From positions 1-44,786 of the forward strand of contig JAFSID010000098.1 in the NCBI GenBank assembly GCA_017439965.1: DNA of 44,786 bases. The letters are read 5' to 3'. Every line of letters starts with the position of its first letter. Position 1 is the stretch's first letter. Below are positions 1-7,905 of this stretch, in pieces. This stretch comes from Clostridia bacterium. Its GTDB lineage: Bacteria > Bacillota > Clostridia > Oscillospirales > SIG627. The position numbers were made by a program, and so were the translations under genes. The notes beneath the pieces are model-generated. The model did no database searches, was not told the origin of the DNA, and saw nothing but the letters and a program-made list of their open reading frames with translations.

Positions 1-552
1 GCCCTCAAGAGCCTCAATCGCGGAAGCGATGGAAACATCGGTTTCATCCTTGCCCTTACCGTTAACGTCGGAATTGGTATTAGTCTTATACCAGTTATAC
101 TCACGGTAGATAGTCTGTCCGTCATCCATCGTGAGAAGGATACCGATCATTGCACCGTAAGAGTCAGCCAGGAAGTGTCCGTTGGAAAGACGGCGGTTGA
201 AAACGATACCACCGAAATCCTTGATGTTTACCTGATCCTCTGCGGGAATGTGGTAAACAATCTTGCCACCGCTATGCACGGTGCCAAAGCGTGTTGCAGA
301 ATCCTCAAATCCGGTGCTGCCTTCTGCAAAATTAAGACGGTAGCCGCCCTGGGTAAGACCATCGGGCTTTACGATTTCCCAACCACCGTTTTCGGGAGCT
401 TCTTCATCATACAAGGGGATGTTAGCAGTATTTCCATACACTGAAAAATCGTATGAAACATTTTCTGCCATAACCGTTACACAAAGAGCGCATACGAGCA
501 TCGCAACGAGCACGAGCGCTAAAAGTGTACGGCGTGCGAAAGATTTTTGCAT
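1..552 (-). CDS. Secreted protein of unknown function, C-terminus beyond the left edge (partial)
   Basis: An open frame of 184 codons runs off the left edge. It starts at ATG 552-550 behind a strong TAAGGAGGAAAGC ribosome site. The N-terminus has a basic stretch (MQKSFARR) and a hydrophobic core ending near VMAEN, a typical Sec signal peptide with predicted cleavage around residue 29. The mature part begins YDFSVYGNTANIPLYDE and shows no motif I recognise. It is rich in Gly, Asp and aromatic residues, as in beta-rich surface proteins. A consensus sigma-A promoter lies just upstream. It may be the N-terminus of a larger cell-surface or binding protein. The function cannot be stated from this part. 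Confidence 0.75.
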   Translation of the reverse strand, partial: MQKSFARRTLLALVLVAMLVCALCVTVMAENVSYDFSVYGNTANIPLYDEEAPENGGWEIVKPDGLTQGGYRLNFAEGSTGFEDSATRFGTVHSGGKIVYHIPAEDQVNIKDFGGIVFNRRLSNGHFLADSYGAMIGILLTMDDGQTIYREYNWYKTNTNSDVNGKGKDETDVSIASAIEALEG

Positions 553-606
553 AAAAGCTTTCCTCCTTAAAAATAATAGAGGGACACTCGTCCCAGTGGT
601 AATATA

Positions 607-635
607 ATTATATAGCAACTTTGTTATAATTTCAA
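607..635 (-). promoter_or_regulatory. Sigma-A promoter of the left-edge secreted-protein gene
   Basis: Read on the minus strand, TTGAAA (635-630) and TATAAT (612-607) are separated by exactly 17 bases. Transcription would start near position 600, leaving about a 48-base leader before the ATG at 552. Confidence 0.75.
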
Positions 636-721
636 GCAATTTATCCATTTAGTACAAAAATCGTGATTTTGAATAAATAAAAATGTATTTTTTTGACAAA
701 CACAATAAATAAAAATGTAAA

Positions 722-757
722 ATACCCATATGCAATTACATTTTTGCATATGGGTAT
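722..757 (-). terminator. Intrinsic terminator of the dacF/ribF operon
   Basis: A perfect 14-bp inverted repeat, ATACCCATATGCAA (722-735) and its complement (744-757), lies 10 bases past the carboxypeptidase stop codon. On the minus strand it is followed by a T-rich stretch. Further left, the 16-base sequence AATAAATAAAAATGTA occurs twice (672-687 and 704-719), with no clear role. Confidence 0.8.
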
Positions 758-767
758 AAAGGAATTA

Positions 768-2105
768 CTACTTACCTACTGTTTTTCTTGCTCGGGTTAC
801 ACCCTGCGCTCTTGCTCTCATTTTTTCGAGGCGGATTTTTCGTCTCTTAATACACACGGTAATAAAAACGGAAACAATGAAAGCAAAAAGTATAGAGCCT
901 ACAAGCTTGAGAATTGAGGAAACGTATGCATTTTTGAAAAAGCTTTTGATTCTATCGACTATCAAAAGCTTAATGCTGAGCTTTACGTCGGTGAGAGCTA
1001 CAAGCTCTGTCTCTCCGAGAAGCTCGTCGCCGTAATAAGCGCGGACGACTCCGAAGGTATCTCCCTCGTTGATAGGCGCTTCATACACACTGCTGTACAG
1101 CTCAGATTCAAGTCTTATGTCTCGGTCTGTGTCAATGTCTATCGGAAGAAGCGCGGAAACGTCATTCTTCGCCGTCAGTATAAGTCTGTCCTTATCCTCG
1201 CTTAGCTTTACGTCAACGTCGTGAAGTATTCTTCCCTTGTCAAGCACCTTGGTGAAGGCATACGCTTCTTTTGAATAATCAATTAAAGCTTTGGCATCAT
1301 TGATATAATTATACTCAAAGCCGTCAACACTTCCGCCTGCAACGATAACAACGTTGTTGAGACCGTCGTTGTCGTGAAGAGTTGCAAGACACCAGCCTGC
1401 CTGCTGTGTCATACCTGCGTTAAAGCCTTGAGTGTCGGGAGTATAATGGCGTAGCCAGTGACTCGGATCGAAAAGCAAATTCTGATTTGTGAACTCTCTT
1501 TTTTTGTGAAGATCGGTTTCGGGCATTGTATAATCAACGAGAGAGGAAATTTTCAAAAGAGTGTTATTCTCAGATGCCTCGGCACAAATGAGCGCTTGGT
1601 CACGCAGAGTGGTCAGCATATAAGATGAATGAAAGCCACTCGGATTGGAATACGTTGTGTGAGTAGCACCGACGGTAGCTGCACGCTCATTCATCATAGC
1701 AACAAAGCCATCGAGTGAGCCTCCGACGGTTTCGGCAATAACGTATGCGGCGTCGTTTCCGCTACCTACCATAACCGCAACGATAAGGTCGTAAAACGAA
1801 ACCGTCTCCCCTGCCTTGAGTCCTATCTTATTGCCCTCGACGTTTTCAAGAGCGGCTTCGGAAACGGTGACCTCAAAATCAACTCCTCCGCGTTCATCGT
1901 AATATTCGCAGGCAAGCAGTCCCGTCATTATCTTGGTGAGTGAGGCGGGATAAATAATTGAATCAACATCCTTTTCAAAAAGAGGCTTATCGGCTTCGAG
2001 ATTATAAACGATTCCGTATTTTGCATCTATTTCAGGCGCTTCAGCAAAGGCTGTTAGGCACAATATTGCTGATAACACAAGGGTTAAAATAAACAGCCTT
2101 TTCAT
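768..2105 (-). CDS. D-alanyl-D-alanine carboxypeptidase-like protein (peptidase S11, DacF/PBP5 family) with altered third motif
   Basis: The 445-residue protein has a Sec signal peptide (residues 1-21), the S11 penicillin-binding domain, a C-terminal beta domain and a membrane segment near residues 400-425 followed by a basic tail. DacF-type enzymes are usually anchored by an amphipathic helix or membrane segment and trim the terminal D-Ala of peptidoglycan stem peptides. The active-site SxxK (Ser55-Leu-Thr-Lys58) and SxN (Ser115-Gly-Asn117) are present. The KTG motif that normally precedes the xTxxAGxC segment reads Asn229-Ala230-Gly231. Carboxypeptidase activity is therefore doubtful, and a binding or regulatory role is possible. 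The start overlaps the ribF stop in TAATG, so the gene is probably translationally coupled as the last gene of the operon. Confidence 0.85.
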   Translation of the reverse strand: MKRLFILTLVLSAILCLTAFAEAPEIDAKYGIVYNLEADKPLFEKDVDSIIYPASLTKIMTGLLACEYYDERGGVDFEVTVSEAALENVEGNKIGLKAGETVSFYDLIVAVMVGSGNDAAYVIAETVGGSLDGFVAMMNERAATVGATHTTYSNPSGFHSSYMLTTLRDQALICAEASENNTLLKISSLVDYTMPETDLHKKREFTNQNLLFDPSHWLRHYTPDTQGFNAGMTQQAGWCLATLHDNDGLNNVVIVAGGSVDGFEYNYINDAKALIDYSKEAYAFTKVLDKGRILHDVDVKLSEDKDRLILTAKNDVSALLPIDIDTDRDIRLESELYSSVYEAPINEGDTFGVVRAYYGDELLGETELVALTDVKLSIKLLIVDRIKSFFKNAYVSSILKLVGSILFAFIVSVFITVCIKRRKIRLEKMRARAQGVTRARKTVGK

Positions 2106-3034
2106 TATAAATCCTCCTTTTCAAAATAATCAACGGCAGACTTGACGTCACGGGCAAGAACCCTCGAAAGCTCCTCAAGTGAGTCGAACTGCGTTTCGGG
2201 TCTATGCATTTTATAGAAGCTGACACGGATGCTTTTACCGTATATATCTCCGTTGTAGCCTATAATATGAGTCTCGCAAACGGCACGCGTTTCACCGTCA
2301 CGGACGGTTGGGCGTGTGCCTATATTGGTAACTGAATTATACACCTTACCGTCAAGCTCTGTTTTGGTAAAATAAACTCCGTTTGGTAATTTTACAGCGT
2401 TGTCGGAAAGCGGTAGATTAGCAGTAGGAAAGCCGAGCGAGTGGCCTATTCTGTGACCGTGTATCACGCCTTCTGCAATTGAATAAGGGCGGTCAAGCAG
2501 AAGCCTTGCCGTGTCTACTCTACCCTCTTCAAGAAGCTCGCGTATTCTCCCAGAGCTTACGGGAAGGTCACCCGCACAAATTGGGGGAATGACCGAAAGG
2601 GCTATACCGTATACAGAAAGAAGCGAGCGAAGAGTATCAACGTCCCCCGAATTATTTTTTCCAAAGCGGAAATTGTATCCGCAAACGACACTCCTTGCGC
2701 AAAGCTTTTCCGCTAATACGCTCTCAACAAATTCCGAAGGGGTCATATCACGAACGAGTGAAAAATCCTGAAAGACAAGTATATCGACTCCAAGTGACTC
2801 AAGCACCTCTGACTTTTCGCTGTTCGTATAAATAAGCTCGGTTGGAGCATCGGGGAAAATCAAGGCTCTCGGATGCTCACGGAAGGTATACACCGCGGTA
2901 GGCAGTGACAGTCTCTCGGACTCGGCAATTGCCTTCTTTATAAGCTCTCGGTGACCTATATGCACTCCGTCAAAGAAGCCGAGAGCAACTACGCATCCCG
3001 ATAATTCGGGAGTGGTATTTTCAAATATCTGCAT
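2105..3034 (-). CDS. ribF: Bifunctional riboflavin kinase / FAD synthetase
   Basis: The 309-residue length is normal for RibF. The N-terminal nucleotidyltransferase domain carries GFFDGVHIGHRELI (residues 19-32), which contains the HxGH adenylylation signature. The C-terminal flavokinase domain starts near residue 180 with GHRIGHSLGFPTANL and continues with GVYFTKTELDGKVYNSVTNIG. The enzyme converts riboflavin to FMN and then FAD in the cytoplasm. Its start codon abuts the stop of the upstream FAD-dependent oxidoreductase (TAAATG), and its stop overlaps the next gene. The identification is secure. Confidence 0.96.
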   Translation of the reverse strand: MQIFENTTPELSGCVVALGFFDGVHIGHRELIKKAIAESERLSLPTAVYTFREHPRALIFPDAPTELIYTNSEKSEVLESLGVDILVFQDFSLVRDMTPSEFVESVLAEKLCARSVVCGYNFRFGKNNSGDVDTLRSLLSVYGIALSVIPPICAGDLPVSSGRIRELLEEGRVDTARLLLDRPYSIAEGVIHGHRIGHSLGFPTANLPLSDNAVKLPNGVYFTKTELDGKVYNSVTNIGTRPTVRDGETRAVCETHIIGYNGDIYGKSIRVSFYKMHRPETQFDSLEELSRVLARDVKSAVDYFEKEDL

Positions 3035-4231
3035 TTATATATCCTTTTCGTGCAGTACAACACCGTTTTCGACGAGCTTTTCCTGAAGCCTTTTGACGTC
3101 AAGGGTTGAGAAGTCGTCCGTCATAGCGGCGGCAGTTCCCGCTGCCTCGCCCGTTACGGCACAGCAGGGTATAACCCTCATTATATCCCACATAGGCTCG
3201 TCAACAGACGTGCATCTGCCTGCACAAATTAAGTTTTTGATTTTTGATGAATAAAGGGTGCGGAAGGGTACCTCGTATACGGGTCCTCTCTTCTTCCAAT
3301 TGGAAACCATACCGATAGAGTCCTCGAAGTAGGTGTGCATTTCCTCCTCTGTAAGAGTGTACTCACCGACAATCCGTCGGGTCATTCTGAGCTGAGGCGT
3401 GGTTGCAACGGTTACGGGAACGATTTCGGGGTCCTGCTCTCTCTTTTTCAGAACGTCCTTCAGGGTGGCATTATGAGAAAGCTGTACAAACTCGGAAATC
3501 TCCTTGCCGTCAAGACCCGTAAATCGACGATTAACGAGAGGCGTGAGCTTAGTCTTCTCGTCCTTGTCCTTATCGGGAATATCGGCAAAGCCGAGCATAT
3601 GAAGGTTATATCCCGACTGACCGAAGGAATAATACCAAGCGGCAAGAATATTGCCCTGCTTAAAGGTCTCGGTCGGAGCATTGCTGAAATGGGCAATATC
3701 ACAGTCACCCGTAGAATCAACGACGGAGCCGACGGCAAAAGCCTGACGTCCCGTTTTGTTCTCGGCTACGATATGCGTAATTTTGCCGTCCTTCACGGCG
3801 GTTGCAACGGCATAGGTGCCGTAAAGAATATCAACTCCGTTTTCAAGAAGGAGCTGTTCGGAGAGGATTGCAAACATCTGCGGATTGAAGCGAACCTCAA
3901 AGCGCTGATCCTTCTCCCCTCTTGAGCCGACTCCATCGAGCCAGTTTGCAGGATAGAGAGCCTCGGCTCCGTGCTTTATGGAAAGGCGGAAAAGCTCCTC
4001 GGCAATACCGAAGGAGACCTGCTTGCCGTAGCCGTCACAAAGGGGTAAATATATCGTAACAATGCCCGCGGTCGCAAGACCTCCGAGCATAAAGCCTCTT
4101 TCAAGCAAAAGTGTCCTTTTACCCTGGCGGGAGGATGCAAGAGCGGCGGAAATGCCCGCAAAACCTCCTCCGCATACAACGACGTCATATTCACCTGCAA
4201 CGGACGTTGAAATCTTTTCTTCTATATACAT
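3035..4231 (-). CDS. FAD-dependent oxidoreductase (FAD_oxidored / succinate-dehydrogenase-flavoprotein-like)
   Basis: The 398-residue protein begins with a Rossmann dinucleotide-binding motif (GGGFAG at residues 21-26), followed by a hydrophobic strand ending in an acidic residue (LLLERG), typical of FAD binding. Later segments such as SVVDSTGDCDIAHF and CAGRCTSVDEPMW match the FAD_oxidored family (PF12831), which is common in clostridial sugar and glycoside gene clusters. The substrate is unknown. It is the fourth gene of a minus-strand operon, between a serine hydrolase and ribF. Adjacency to the FAD synthetase may be coincidental. It lacks a signal peptide, so it is probably cytoplasmic. 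Confidence 0.85.
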   Translation of the reverse strand: MYIEEKISTSVAGEYDVVVCGGGFAGISAALASSRQGKRTLLLERGFMLGGLATAGIVTIYLPLCDGYGKQVSFGIAEELFRLSIKHGAEALYPANWLDGVGSRGEKDQRFEVRFNPQMFAILSEQLLLENGVDILYGTYAVATAVKDGKITHIVAENKTGRQAFAVGSVVDSTGDCDIAHFSNAPTETFKQGNILAAWYYSFGQSGYNLHMLGFADIPDKDKDEKTKLTPLVNRRFTGLDGKEISEFVQLSHNATLKDVLKKREQDPEIVPVTVATTPQLRMTRRIVGEYTLTEEEMHTYFEDSIGMVSNWKKRGPVYEVPFRTLYSSKIKNLICAGRCTSVDEPMWDIMRVIPCCAVTGEAAGTAAAMTDDFSTLDVKRLQEKLVENGVVLHEKDI

Positions 4232-4239
4232 TTTATCTC

Positions 4240-5418
4240 CTAATCAAGACAAGAATAAACTACGTTTCTGACTCTTGGCTGATAATACTCCTCAGAGGGA
4301 TTCAGATTGTGCTTGCAGTAAACCACGGCAAGATTAATTTCGGGGTCAACGTATACCGACGAGCCTGCGGCTCCTCCCCATCCAAACTCACCGATATTGC
4401 CGAGCGAGGAGGCTTTGACCTTATCCGTAAGAGTTCGCACTCCAAGTCCGTAGCCGTAGCCGTGAAGCTGACTCCAGTTAAACGTTACAGCCTGCTCGGG
4501 AGTCAGTGTATTTGTGCGAAGCAATTCAACGCCGTTGTGTGACAGGATACGTTCACCGCTTAAGCCCTTGCCGAAATTTGCAAGAGCCGACATAAGCTTT
4601 GCGTAATCGTTACAGGTTGATATAACACCCGCACCTCCGCTGTCGTACTCGTCTCCGAGAATGAGATGATTCCCCTTCTTTTCAACAAAACGACCCGTTT
4701 TTGCAGTACCGTTCTTTTGAGCCTCGACGATATCAAGCTCGTCAACTCCGCACGGCATAAAGGTATACTGAGTTGCCATATTTTCAACTATTTCGGGCGT
4801 TTCGTGATAAACGGTCTTATACATACCGAGAGGGTCAAAAATATTTTCTTTTACATAATCACGGAATTTCTGTCCCGTGACAGCCTCTACAAGCCCTGCA
4901 AGGATATCGTGGCAGAGACTGTACTGAAAGCGTGTTCCCGGCTCGAAATACAGCGGTGTTTTTGCGTAATTTCTTATAACCTCAAGCGTGTTCATATGTC
5001 CGCCCGTGCGCTCTCTGATCTCGTCAAAAACCGCGGTCTGCGTGTTGTAATCAAAGCCTGCGGTCATATTGAAAAGATTCAAAACCGTTATAGGCTTTTC
5101 TGCCTTTCTAAGAGTGCCGTCGGATGTCTTTATATACATCTCGCTATATTCGGGAATGTATTTTGAAATCGGGTCTGAGAGCAAAAGCTTGCCTCTTTCA
5201 AGAAGCTGTACTCCTGCAACGGCAGTGGTGACCTTTGAGCAGGAATAAAGATAAAAATGCTCGTTGCCCGACATAAGCTTTTTCGATTCAAGGTCTGAAT
5301 ATCCGACTGTATAATTAAAAACGTTTTCACCGCCAAGGTATACCGTAACGGTATTGCCAACTGCATAATTATCCTCAACGAAGCCGTCAAGGAGGTCCTG
5401 AAGCTTTTTGAAATTCAT
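4240..5418 (-). CDS. Serine hydrolase, beta-lactamase/PBP4* superfamily (PF00144)
   Basis: The 392-residue protein has the class C beta-lactamase-like fold. It carries the nucleophile motif Ser59-Cys-Ser-Lys62, a Tyr-Ser-Leu (FQYSLCHD) where Tyr-x-Asn is usual, and a GWGGAAGSS segment near the C-terminus replacing the KTG/HxG box. No signal peptide is visible, so the enzyme is probably a cytoplasmic esterase or amidase rather than a beta-lactamase. It lies eight bases upstream of the FAD oxidoreductase gene and just after fucU, which suggests deacylation of a sugar derivative. That role is inferred from context only. Confidence 0.85.
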   Translation of the reverse strand: MNFKKLQDLLDGFVEDNYAVGNTVTVYLGGENVFNYTVGYSDLESKKLMSGNEHFYLYSCSKVTTAVAGVQLLERGKLLLSDPISKYIPEYSEMYIKTSDGTLRKAEKPITVLNLFNMTAGFDYNTQTAVFDEIRERTGGHMNTLEVIRNYAKTPLYFEPGTRFQYSLCHDILAGLVEAVTGQKFRDYVKENIFDPLGMYKTVYHETPEIVENMATQYTFMPCGVDELDIVEAQKNGTAKTGRFVEKKGNHLILGDEYDSGGAGVISTCNDYAKLMSALANFGKGLSGERILSHNGVELLRTNTLTPEQAVTFNWSQLHGYGYGLGVRTLTDKVKASSLGNIGEFGWGGAAGSSVYVDPEINLAVVYCKHNLNPSEEYYQPRVRNVVYSCLD

Positions 5419-5427
5419 AATTGCCCC

Positions 5428-5868
5428 CTATTCGACAACTACACCTTTTTTAATCATAATGTTAGCGTAAAGGGCTGTTTCACCCGTTGCGACAATAGCG
5501 TACGCTTTTTTTGAAAGCTCGTAAAATTCCTGTCTTTCAATCTCCTCAAAGACGGAGTCACCTCTGTCGTCATACCTTGCAACTATTTTCTTAAAGGTGT
5601 CCCATATGGGAGTTTCAACGGGATCTCCGGGAACTACCTGCATAAGTGAAACGGGCTTTTCAACGTATACGTCAAGAGGAAAAAGCTTGAGTATTGCATC
5701 GAGTATTTCATCGGCGCCGTGTCCGTCGGCACGGATGACGATTGCATTCTTCCCCATTGATTCGGAAGGAAAGTTCCCGTCTGCAACGAGAAGGGTATCA
5801 CCGTGTCCCATTTCACAAAGCACCTTTAAAAGCTCGGGGGATATTATTGAAGGAATACCTTTTAACAT
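5428..5868 (-). CDS. fucU: L-fucose mutarotase-like protein (RbsD/FucU family)
   Basis: The 146-residue length is the family norm. The N-terminus (SPELLKVLCEMGHGD, residues 10-24) contains the conserved catalytic His22. The C-terminal YAIVATGE and ANIMIKKG segments are typical of FucU rather than the shorter RbsD. FucU interconverts alpha and beta anomers of L-fucose and similar sugars in the cytoplasm. The gene lies two bases beyond the metallophosphoesterase gene, inside the same operon. No fucose kinase, isomerase or transporter is present here, so the true sugar is uncertain. The family call is confident; the substrate is not. Confidence 0.9.
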   Translation of the reverse strand: MLKGIPSIISPELLKVLCEMGHGDTLLVADGNFPSESMGKNAIVIRADGHGADEILDAILKLFPLDVYVEKPVSLMQVVPGDPVETPIWDTFKKIVARYDDRGDSVFEEIERQEFYELSKKAYAIVATGETALYANIMIKKGVVVE

Positions 5869-5870
5869 AA

Positions 5871-6872
5871 TTATTCTCCTATTCTGACCTCTCGGTCCTC
5901 ACCTGCTCCGACTCTTACAAGCGAAAGCTTGTTCTCCGACGGAGTCCATACAGCAACATCTACAACAAACTCGCTGTAATTATTAATTAATACTCCTGCA
6001 GTTACAATCTGATAGCAGAGCAAAGGATTCGTATAATTTCCCAACGTCTTAAAGGGTTCCCACAGTGAATCGGCGTGAGTGTGACCGCTGAGACAGGCAA
6101 CAAGCCTACCGTTTTTTGCAAAGGTGTTAACGATATCCGAAGCCTCGTCAATATCGTCAATCCATCCGCAAAGAGCGGAAACATAAGATTTTCTGACCTC
6201 GCTTCCGTTCCATACGTCAAGCATTGCCTCGGGATCTCCGTAATACTTGCTGTAATAGAATGGCACGTGAGAAAGTATTATAACGCTCTTATCGGTATTA
6301 AGAGCAATATTCTTCAACCAGCAAAGCTGTTTTTCACCAAACCTCCAAAGCGGTGTGGGATTTTCGGCGTAGAGATCGGAGTCACACGGAAGTGACATAA
6401 CGACAAATCGCGTGTCGGCAATATCCAGATAATAATACGAGCCGTCAGTTGAATATACGGCAGAGGTGTTACCGAATTTTCCTTTAACTATACTATTCCA
6501 AAAATCAGGCTTGAAAAAGTCGGTGCCGATAGCATCGTGATTACCGTTGACGTTTATAAGCGGAAGGTCAACAGCCTTGCAAATCACCGAATAAAGCTCT
6601 TCAAACCGAGTCTTGAGCTCGTCGTTGTCAATCTGTATCGTTCTTCCAAGCATATTGAAGGTATCACCAAGGTTGATTACGGCGTTACACGGTATTTTAT
6701 CACAAATAAGCTTGAGCGCTGCAAGAAGCTTTTGTGAAAATTCGTGATGTACGCCCATTGTATGTAAATCGGTAAAAATGGGAAATATAAGAGAATCTTC
6801 ACGTCTTACGGCGTTAACCTTTTCAACGGCACGCTCAACGTAGCCGTCAAGCCTTTTCAAAAAGTCCTTCAT
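5871..6872 (-). CDS. Metallophosphoesterase (calcineurin-like)
   Basis: First gene of the operon, 333 residues. The dimetal motifs appear in order: DLH (Asp35, His37), LGD (Asp70), GNHD (Asn111-His112), SHVPF and GHTH near residue 255. There is no signal peptide. Members hydrolyse phosphomonoesters or phosphodiesters, and the substrate cannot be predicted from sequence. Downstream are fucU, a serine hydrolase and an FAD oxidoreductase, so removal of phosphate from a sugar derivative is plausible but unproven. A consensus promoter lies about 30 bases before the ATG. Confidence 0.88.
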   Translation of the reverse strand: MKDFLKRLDGYVERAVEKVNAVRREDSLIFPIFTDLHTMGVHHEFSQKLLAALKLICDKIPCNAVINLGDTFNMLGRTIQIDNDELKTRFEELYSVICKAVDLPLINVNGNHDAIGTDFFKPDFWNSIVKGKFGNTSAVYSTDGSYYYLDIADTRFVVMSLPCDSDLYAENPTPLWRFGEKQLCWLKNIALNTDKSVIILSHVPFYYSKYYGDPEAMLDVWNGSEVRKSYVSALCGWIDDIDEASDIVNTFAKNGRLVACLSGHTHADSLWEPFKTLGNYTNPLLCYQIVTAGVLINNYSEFVVDVAVWTPSENKLSLVRVGAGEDREVRIGE

Positions 6873-6901
6873 AATTACTCCTTAATAAATGCGTTTTAAA
6901 A

Positions 6902-6930
6902 AGTATATCACATAAAAAGGCTTTTTTCAA
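6902..6930 (-). promoter_or_regulatory. Sigma-A promoter of the phosphoesterase-fucU-ribF operon
   Basis: On the minus strand, TTGAAA (6930-6925) and TATACT (6907-6902) have a 17-base spacer. The predicted start near 6895 leaves a short leader with an AAGGAG ribosome site. Confidence 0.75.
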
Positions 6931-6950
6931 TACAAATGTTGTGTTAGGTA

Positions 6951-6979
6951 TTTACTTTTTTTCGTTTTCGTTGTACAAT
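6951..6979 (+). promoter_or_regulatory. Probable promoter of ksgA
   Basis: TTTACT (6951-6956) and TACAAT (6974-6979) are separated by 17 bases, 28 bases before the ksgA start. It is back to back with the divergent operon promoter. Confidence 0.6.
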
Positions 6980-7006
6980 TGAGAAAACAAATGAAGGGAG
7001 AGAAAT

Positions 7007-7873
7007 ATGAACCTTACAAGTCCCTCGGTCATTGCAGGTCTTTGTGATGAATTTGGCTTTAAATTCAAGAAAAAGTTCGGACAGAACTTTCTTATAAATC
7101 CTGAAATACCTAAAAAAATTGCTACAAGCTCGGTTGGTGACAGCCGTCCCTGTGCCTGTATTGAAATCGGTCCCGGTGCAGGCAGTCTCACGGTAGAGCT
7201 TGCATCCCTTTACGATAAGGTTACGGCGTTTGAAATTGACGAACAGCTTATACCCGTGCTTGAGAAAACACTTGCAGAGCACTCAAACGTCACGGTCATA
7301 AACAGTGATATTCTTGAGGTTGACCTAAAAAAATACATCGAAGAGAATTTTGACGGATACTCGGTCACGGTATGCGCAAATCTCCCCTATTACATCACGA
7401 CACCCATCGTTATGCAATTATTTGAGAGCGGTGCGAGGCTTGACAGGATAGTCGTTATGATGCAAAAGGAGGTTGCTCAGCGTCTCGTTGCTAAGGCGGG
7501 CTCGACTGACTACGGAGCAATAACTCCGACGGTGCAGTATTATGCCAAAACAACCCGTCTTTTTGACGTAGCACCGGGCAACTTTATGCCCCGTCCCGAC
7601 GTTACCTCAACCGTCGTATGCTTTGATATTCACAAGGAAAAGCCCGTTACTCCCATCAGCGAGGAATACCTTTCAAGGACGATAAAGGGCGCATTTGCGC
7701 TCCGTCGCAAGACTCTTCAGAACTCACTTGCAACCGAGTTTGGAGGCTTGTCAAAGAGTGAGCTTGCAGAGTGTATTGAGGAGGCTGGAATTTCACCGAG
7801 CGCAAGAGGTGAAACTCTTGACCTTAAACAACTATCACGCCTTTCAGACGTGCTTTACAATAAAATACACTAA
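7007..7873 (+). CDS. rsmA: 16S rRNA (adenine1518-N6/adenine1519-N6)-dimethyltransferase
   Basis: RsmA (KsgA) is 288 residues, the normal size. It dimethylates two adjacent adenines in helix 45 of 16S rRNA during late 30S assembly, using S-adenosylmethionine. The N-terminus has the family signature KKFGQNFLINPEIP. The SAM-binding loop is IEIGPGAGSLT, and the catalytic motif is NLPYYITTP (NLPY). The C-terminal helical domain ends with LDLKQLSRLSDVL. The gene is transcribed alone and converges on lnt through a shared terminator. Confidence 0.97.
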   Translation: MNLTSPSVIAGLCDEFGFKFKKKFGQNFLINPEIPKKIATSSVGDSRPCACIEIGPGAGSLTVELASLYDKVTAFEIDEQLIPVLEKTLAEHSNVTVINSDILEVDLKKYIEENFDGYSVTVCANLPYYITTPIVMQLFESGARLDRIVVMMQKEVAQRLVAKAGSTDYGAITPTVQYYAKTTRLFDVAPGNFMPRPDVTSTVVCFDIHKEKPVTPISEEYLSRTIKGAFALRRKTLQNSLATEFGGLSKSELAECIEEAGISPSARGETLDLKQLSRLSDVLYNKIH

Positions 7874-7905
7874 AAAAATTCCCGTTCATCGAACGGGAAT
7901 TTTTT
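7873..7905. terminator. Bidirectional terminator between rsmA and lnt
   Basis: CCCGTTC (7881-7887) pairs with GAACGGG (7891-7897) around an ATC loop, and the stem is extended by flanking A and T runs. It works for both strands. The last codons and TGA stop of lnt (7886-7888) lie inside the hairpin. Confidence 0.85.

Noticed and set aside
3335..3925. A 196-codon open frame on the plus strand
   Set aside because: It is antisense within the FAD oxidoreductase gene, has no ribosome site or recognisable family, and the opposite frame is clearly coding.
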